Below, one piece after another: positions 59,906 through 64,000 of a stretch of DNA of 64,000 nucleotides. The stretch comes from Xanthobacteraceae bacterium. GTDB taxonomy: Bacteria > Pseudomonadota > Alphaproteobacteria > Rhizobiales > Xanthobacteraceae. Position 1 is the stretch's first letter. Each line of letters opens with the position of its first letter. A model generated the notes under the pieces. It searched no databases and was not told where the DNA came from. It was given only the letters and a program-made list of their open reading frames with translations. Where the stretch lies: positions 496,001-560,000 of the forward strand of contig JAMLIK010000003.1 in the NCBI GenBank assembly GCA_023954195.1, given 5' to 3'. The position numbers were made by a program, and so were the translations under genes.

Positions 59906-60558
59906 TGAAAGGTTTGCAGCTTGCCAAACCGAATGAACGCTTAACGGTTCTTTGTCTGGGCGCGCATTCGGACGATATCGAGATCGGCGCTGGAGCTACG
60001 TTACTGAGCTTGATCGACCGGGGAGTGCAGCTCGACGTGCATTGGTTCGTGTTGAGCGGCGGCGGCGTGCGAGACGAGGAGGCGAAAAAATCGGCGGCGG
60101 ACTTTCTTGCGAATGCCGAAAGGGCGCACGTGGAGGTCAAATCGTTTCGCGACGGCTTTTTCCCCGAACAGGGCGAAGCGATTAAGCAGTGGTTCGAGGA
60201 ATTGAAGCAGCGGATCGATCCCGATCTGATCCTGACGCATCGACGTGACGATGCGCACCAGGATCATCGGAAAGTGTGTCATCTGACTTGGAATACGTTC
60301 CGGAATCATCAGATCCTGGAATATGAAATTCCAAAGTGGGACGGCGATATGGGACAACCGAACGTCTACGTTCCGGTTTCCGCAAACGTGATGAAGCGCA
60401 AGATCGATCTTTTGATTTCGCACTTCGGTAGTCAGCGCTCGAAAAGGTGGTTCGATGATGAGACCTTTCGGGGATTGGCGCGAATTCGGGGCATGGAATG
60501 CTGTGCGCCGGAGCGTTACGCCGAAGCGTTTTTCGGGCGCAAGCTTGCGTTGATCTGA
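59905..60558 (+). CDS. PIG-L/LmbE-family deacetylase
   Basis: A 217-residue zinc hydrolase. Metal motifs AHSDDIEIG and THRRDDAHQDHRKVC carry the HxDD and H-x2-H ligands of the family, which removes N-acetyl groups from GlcNAc-type sugars. The ATG at 59905 overlaps the previous stop (TGATG); a GTG at 59902 is an alternative. It is in the same operon as the cytidylyltransferase and C-methyltransferase and may de-N-acetylate a nucleotide or lipid-linked sugar. Substrate not determinable here. Confidence 0.86.
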   Translation: MKGLQLAKPNERLTVLCLGAHSDDIEIGAGATLLSLIDRGVQLDVHWFVLSGGGVRDEEAKKSAADFLANAERAHVEVKSFRDGFFPEQGEAIKQWFEELKQRIDPDLILTHRRDDAHQDHRKVCHLTWNTFRNHQILEYEIPKWDGDMGQPNVYVPVSANVMKRKIDLLISHFGSQRSKRWFDDETFRGLARIRGMECCAPERYAEAFFGRKLALI

Positions 60559-60625
60559 CCCCGAAACGCGGGATAGCGCTCGGTAGGTCTCTGATGCGGA
60601 ATGGGTTACTGGAACGAGCATCGCG

Positions 60626-61747
60626 ATGTGCAGCAAGCATTCTCCGCGGATTCACGCCGACGAGTGGGTCCAGGTCAGATCAAAGGAGGAAATCCTCGCG
60701 ACGCTGGATTCCAACGGGCGGCTCGACGAGCTGCCGTTCATGCCGGAGATGCTGAAATACTGCGGCGCCAGGGTGAAGGTCGGCAAGCGCGCGCACAAGA
60801 CTTGCGATCCGGCGCTCGGCATCGGCGGCCGCAAGATGGCAAACACGGTGCATCTGTCGAATATCCGCTGCAACGGCGCCGCGCATGACGGCTGCGAAGC
60901 GGGTTGTCTGATTTTCTGGAAAGAGGCGTGGTTGAAGCCGATCAATGCCGATTCGGCGAAGGCCGGTGCTGTCGATCCTCCGCCGGCGTCTTCAGCCAAT
61001 GCCGGCTGCACGGAAGACGTGCTGTATTCCAGCATCCGCGTGCCGATGAAGCCCGGCGACACCGATCAGCTCTACGTCTGCCAGAATACGCAGATCAAAT
61101 TTGCCACGCAGCCGCTGCCGTGGTGGGATATCAGGCAGTACGTCGAGGACTACACCTCCGGCAATGTGCCGCTGAGCAGGCTTTTGGTTGGCCTCCTGTA
61201 TTCAATGTATCGCACGGTTGCCGAAGCCGGCATTGGTCTTGGTTCCGCCATGCGCTGGACTTACGATCAGTTCCAGCGTGTGATCGGCGGCGTGCCGTAT
61301 CCGATTCGCCCCTACGGCGTACCCAAAGGTTCGCCGGTGCCGCGCGCGACGCTGAACCTGGAAGTTGGCGAGAGGGTGCGCGTCAAGTCGTACAACGAAA
61401 TCCTCAAGACGCTGGATTCAACCTATCGGAACCGCGGGCTTTACTTCGATGCGGAAATGGTGCCGTTCACCGAGCGCGAGTACGAAGTCGAGCGCCGGCA
61501 GAAGCAGATCATCGATGAAGCCTCATGCAAGATGATCAAGTTCAAGACCGACGCGATCATTCTGAAGGACGCTGTTTGTGAAGCACGTTACGCGATCTGC
61601 CGCCGGTTCTGCCCGCGCGCGATCTATCCTTATTGGCGCGAGATCTGGCTAGAGCGCGTGGCGAAGGGGGCCGGGACGACCGCGGTCGAGGAGGGCTGCG
61701 CGGACAGGATTGAAGGATCACGGCGTGTCTTCGAAGCCCGACGATAA
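60626..61747 (+). CDS. Unrecognised protein with two related segments and many cysteines
   Basis: A 373-residue protein I cannot name. Two related stretches occur: EWVQVRSKEEILATLDSNGR followed by LDELPFMPEMLKYCG (about residues 13-47), and ERVRVKSYNEILKTLDSTYR followed by RGLYFDAEMVPF (about 253-287). Each looks like a small SH3-like beta unit. About a dozen cysteines are spread as HKTCDP, IRCNGAAHDGCEAGC, and ICRRFCP, suggesting a metal or Fe-S site. No signal peptide or membrane helix. It lies 67 bp after the PIG-L gene and overlaps the flippase gene, so a role in making or exporting the polysaccharide unit is likely. Confidence 0.7.
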   Translation: MCSKHSPRIHADEWVQVRSKEEILATLDSNGRLDELPFMPEMLKYCGARVKVGKRAHKTCDPALGIGGRKMANTVHLSNIRCNGAAHDGCEAGCLIFWKEAWLKPINADSAKAGAVDPPPASSANAGCTEDVLYSSIRVPMKPGDTDQLYVCQNTQIKFATQPLPWWDIRQYVEDYTSGNVPLSRLLVGLLYSMYRTVAEAGIGLGSAMRWTYDQFQRVIGGVPYPIRPYGVPKGSPVPRATLNLEVGERVRVKSYNEILKTLDSTYRNRGLYFDAEMVPFTEREYEVERRQKQIIDEASCKMIKFKTDAIILKDAVCEARYAICRRFCPRAIYPYWREIWLERVAKGAGTTAVEEGCADRIEGSRRVFEARR

Positions 61748-63242
61748 ATACTTTACGGAAAATAAAGCCTATGCCGGCCTTGGCCGGGCGTCGCTGCATA
61801 GCGGTGTGATATTCATCGCCGCGCGCGGCGCGAACATTTTCGTGCAACTGGCTTCGACGATCCTGCTGGCGCGCGTGCTCAGTCCACATGATTTCGGTCT
61901 GGTGGCGATGGTGATCGCTCTGGTCGGCTTCGCGCCGATGCTGATCGATCTCGGCAGCAGCGAAGCGGCGACGCAGAAGACCCACATTAGTCAGGCCGAT
62001 ATCAGCGCCTTGTTCTGGCTTAATATTTCTATCGCGACCATTCTCACGATTTTGCTCATCGGCGGGAGCGGCGCGGTGGCCGTGTTCTTCGGTGAGCCGT
62101 CTTTGACCGGCATCGCGCTGGCTTTGTCTTCGACATTCCTGCTCACAGCGCTCTCGACTCAGCACTATGCGCTCATGCGCCGGGCGATGCAGTTCCGTCA
62201 TATTGCGATAATCGACATCTCCGCAAACCTGATCGGCAGCGCCGTCAGTGTCGCTATGGCGTTGACCGGCTGGGGCTATTGGGCGTTGGTCGCAAAGCTG
62301 GTTGTCACGGCGGCGCTTGTGGTCGTCCTTGCATGGATAAGCTGTCGCTGGGTCCCCGGGCGTCCGCGCTTTTCATCCAATGTCAAGGAATTGGTCGGCT
62401 TCGGTCTGGGGGTGACCGGATTCACCATGACGGACTATCTGGCGAAGTCGGCGGATCGCATCGCGATCGGCTATTTTCTCGGTGCAGGTCCCCTGGGCTA
62501 TTTTCAGAATGCATTCACGATCTACAGCAATGTGCTCAGCATCCTCACTGAACCCGGCCACAATATCGCCGCGTCGAGCTTGAGCAAGTTGCGCAATAAC
62601 ATCGACGAGTTGAAGCGCTCATGGAAGATGGCGCTCTCGCTGCTGAGCTTCTTCTCTACGCCGGCCTTTGCGGTGCTCGCGGTCATCGGGCAAGATTTTG
62701 TCGTGCTGCTACTCGGGCAAAAATGGGCGCCTGCCGGCCCTTTGCTATGCATTTTCGCGCTCCGCGGCATCGCGCAGAGTGCCGAACGCACGCTGGGATG
62801 GATGCATGTCGCCGCCGGCCGCGCGGATCGCTTGATGCGTTGGGGGGTGATAAGCGCCCTTGTCCAACTCCTTGCATTGGCGGCTGGCCTGCCGTTTGGG
62901 GTCGCCGGGGTAGCGATCGCGTATGCGGTCGCGATGTTCGGTCTGTCCGTGCCGGCATTGGTCTATTCGGGCCGTCCGTTCGGCATTGGCGCCAGGGACG
63001 TCCTGCAAGCCGTCGGGCCGCAGACGATTGCGGGATTGACGGGCGTCGCCGCGACGTTCATCGTGCAAGTCGAGTTGTTAGGCGACGTGGCGCAGTTCAC
63101 GCGCATGATTGCGTCCGGCGCCGTCTGTCTTGCGGCTTACCTCGCGGTCGCGGTCGGTATCTTCAGGGTCACCGGTCCGCTGCAGCTTGCTTTTTCCTTG
63201 TTGCGTGATGTCCGCGCCATTCGTTCGCCCGCTAGCACGTGA
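61725..63242 (+). CDS. Lipopolysaccharide/EPS flippase (Wzx type, MOP superfamily)
   Basis: A 505-residue membrane protein with about 12-14 hydrophobic segments, family features LASTILLARVLSPHDFGLVAMV and KSADRIAIGYFLGAGPLGYF. It should flip undecaprenyl-linked repeat units across the inner membrane for the Wzy polymerase at 43677. The GTG at 61725 has AAGGA 7 bases upstream and overlaps the unknown gene by 23 bp; a TTG at 61710 is another option. Last clear gene of the sugar-modification operon. Confidence 0.85.
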   Translation: MSSKPDDKYFTENKAYAGLGRASLHSGVIFIAARGANIFVQLASTILLARVLSPHDFGLVAMVIALVGFAPMLIDLGSSEAATQKTHISQADISALFWLNISIATILTILLIGGSGAVAVFFGEPSLTGIALALSSTFLLTALSTQHYALMRRAMQFRHIAIIDISANLIGSAVSVAMALTGWGYWALVAKLVVTAALVVVLAWISCRWVPGRPRFSSNVKELVGFGLGVTGFTMTDYLAKSADRIAIGYFLGAGPLGYFQNAFTIYSNVLSILTEPGHNIAASSLSKLRNNIDELKRSWKMALSLLSFFSTPAFAVLAVIGQDFVVLLLGQKWAPAGPLLCIFALRGIAQSAERTLGWMHVAAGRADRLMRWGVISALVQLLALAAGLPFGVAGVAIAYAVAMFGLSVPALVYSGRPFGIGARDVLQAVGPQTIAGLTGVAATFIVQVELLGDVAQFTRMIASGAVCLAAYLAVAVGIFRVTGPLQLAFSLLRDVRAIRSPAST

Positions 63243-63263
63243 TCCGAGAAAGTGGGTGCACCG

Positions 63264-63725
63264 ATGAAACGTCTTGAACGATTTCTCGTCGATTTCGACA
63301 GCGGCTCATCCGGCGCGGTATCCCGCGTCGTGCTCGGCCTGTGTATTCCGCCGGCCTTCCGCGCGCTGTCCGGCGATCCGGTTGCGGTCTGGATCGATCT
63401 GGTGCTGTTTCTCACGCTGCTGGTCGGCTTGCGAGTTGTGCCGGCCGTCTTGCGAAAGTTGCTGCCGTTTTCGACAGAGGCGAAGCAAATTTGGTTCGAT
63501 CGACGCCAGATCGCCAAGCTGCACGACAGCTATCAATGGCAAAAGTTGTTTTGGATCGGTCTCGGCCTGGTCCCGTATGCTGTCGTCAACGGCGGCTTCG
63601 GGCCCGGCGAACGGGTTTTGACCGCATTCTGCTTGATCGGAGGCGGCATCGGATTGGCGCTCTGGCGCCGGGTCAATACAGCGTCGCCGGCGCCGCAACT
63701 CAAGGCGGAAGTTCTCGCCAAATAG
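63264..63725 (+). CDS. Small membrane protein of unknown function
   Basis: A 153-residue protein with an N-terminal amphipathic stretch (MKRLERFLVDFDSG) and about four hydrophobic segments (DLVLFLTLLVGLRVVPAVLR, FWIGLGLVPYAVVN and VLTAFCLIGGGIGLALW among them). No family recognised. It follows the flippase by 21 bp, so it may belong to the polysaccharide operon or be unrelated. The ATG at 63264 has no strong ribosome site; a GTG at 63252 is in frame. The spacer before it contains a GATCCGAGAAAGTGG stretch resembling part of the local intergenic repeat. Confidence 0.6.
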   Translation: MKRLERFLVDFDSGSSGAVSRVVLGLCIPPAFRALSGDPVAVWIDLVLFLTLLVGLRVVPAVLRKLLPFSTEAKQIWFDRRQIAKLHDSYQWQKLFWIGLGLVPYAVVNGGFGPGERVLTAFCLIGGGIGLALWRRVNTASPAPQLKAEVLAK

Positions 63726-63732
63726 GCTTTCG

Positions 63733-64000
63733 CTAAAAGCGGAGCGGTTTCGAGGGAAGCTCGCGGCATTCCGAATAGACTGAACGGTCCTGCAAATCCG
63801 ACCGTTCCAGACACTGCGCGGTGTCGGTGACCGTTCCGGCGACGCTGAAGTCATAGGCCTGATTTTTGAACATCAAGACATAGCGTCCGGGCGGCAGCGT
63901 GAAGTCCGGATCCGCTGCGCGGATGGCGACCATTTCCTGGTTCCCCGGAACTGGAGCAATGCGCAGGTCGATCGCCCCACCGCGAACCGCCCACGTATCC
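63733..64000 (-). CDS. Hypothetical protein, C-terminal part (runs off the window)
   Basis: An open frame enters from the right edge and ends at 63733, giving 88 codons. The visible part includes DTWAVRGGAIDLRIAPVPG, DPDFTLPPGRYVLMFKNQ and TDTAQCLERSDLQDRSVYSE. It has the look of a beta-rich exported domain with two cysteines, but no family can be named and the N-terminus is missing. Convergent with the small membrane protein gene; only 7 bp separate the stops. The internal ATG at 63933 is not taken as the start because the frame stays open and protein-like upstream. Confidence 0.6.
   Translation of the reverse strand, partial: DTWAVRGGAIDLRIAPVPGNQEMVAIRAADPDFTLPPGRYVLMFKNQAYDFSVAGTVTDTAQCLERSDLQDRSVYSECRELPSKPLRF

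Noticed and set aside
63240-63265. Possible second copy of the GAGCATGATC-type intergenic repeat
   Set aside because: Only about 15 bases (GATCCGAGAAAGTGG) resemble the repeat family and no paired arm is present; mentioned only as a possible fragment.

Overview
The window looks like chromosomal DNA of an alphaproteobacterium of the Bradyrhizobium / Rhodopseudomonas / Nitrobacter group (order Hyphomicrobiales). The grounds are high GC content, the gene families present, a Bradyrhizobiaceae-type intergenic repeat carrying GAGCATGATC / GATCATGCTC arms (37164-37262), and cyclohexanecarboxylate-type genes resembling those of Rhodopseudomonas palustris. No rRNA, tRNA, CRISPR array or prophage was seen. 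All assignments come from reading the sequence; no database search was run.

Left part (1-23.6 kb). A TetR regulator faces a NitT/TauT-type ABC importer operon that continues into an NAD-dependent epimerase and a split transketolase (1-6.6 kb). An RND efflux pump (MFP + permease, no outer-membrane channel) lies between two tiny secreted four-cysteine proteins (6.6-11.8 kb). A CPA1 Na+/H+ antiporter follows, with a strong hairpin in its leader. Next comes a divergon in which a TetR-aldehyde dehydrogenase operon faces an alkylsulfatase lipoprotein, with a palindrome between them (13.2-17.6 kb). After that are an AT-rich spacer, a FadH/old-yellow-enzyme type reductase, a truncated acyl-CoA synthetase, a MarR regulator, and a broken copy of a periplasmic binding protein next to an intact paralogue.

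Centre (22.2-36.3 kb). This is the most interesting part: a probable sigma-54 regulon. A PAS/AAA+/Fis activator (23640-25289, minus) lies between an ABC substrate-binding gene (22356) and an 11-gene operon (25505-36327). Each of these two targets has a near-consensus -24/-12 promoter. Upstream of each promoter is a shared 19-bp dyad, (G/A)TGT(C/T)(C/G)-N7-GGACA, clear in three copies with a weaker fourth. The operon encodes a CoA ligase, acyl-CoA dehydrogenase, hydratase, SDR dehydrogenase and a MenB/BadI-like ring hydrolase, which parallels the AliA-AliB-BadK-BadH-BadI route. It adds two family III CoA-transferases, a quinone-oxidoreductase-like MDR, a 3-hydroxyacyl-CoA dehydrogenase plus a stand-alone C-domain, and a crotonase lacking both usual catalytic glutamates. 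The likely job is CoA-dependent breakdown of an alicyclic or related acid imported with help of the binding protein; the substrate is unknown.

Junction (36.3-39.7 kb). An 835-bp IS5-family element (IS427-like, transposase in two frames) sits exactly at the stop codon of the last operon gene. The intergenic repeat, a lone TPP-dependent enzyme on the minus strand and a ketoacyl-synthase C-terminal remnant follow.

Right part (39.7-63.7 kb). This is a large exopolysaccharide/O-antigen locus: Wza-type export lipoprotein, Wzz/BY-kinase-like co-polymerase, Wzy-type polymerase, acyltransferase, glycosyltransferases (one a GT2-GT26 fusion), an asparagine-synthase homologue, a secreted beta-helix protein, nucleotide-sugar genes (epimerase, RmlC-like, C-methyltransferase, glucose-1-phosphate cytidylyltransferase), a DUF4910 protein, a PIG-L deacetylase, an unrecognised repeat protein and a Wzx-type flippase. 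Two TTAA-N7-TTAA motifs near the export genes suggest CtrA (cell-cycle) control. The window ends inside a gene of unknown function.
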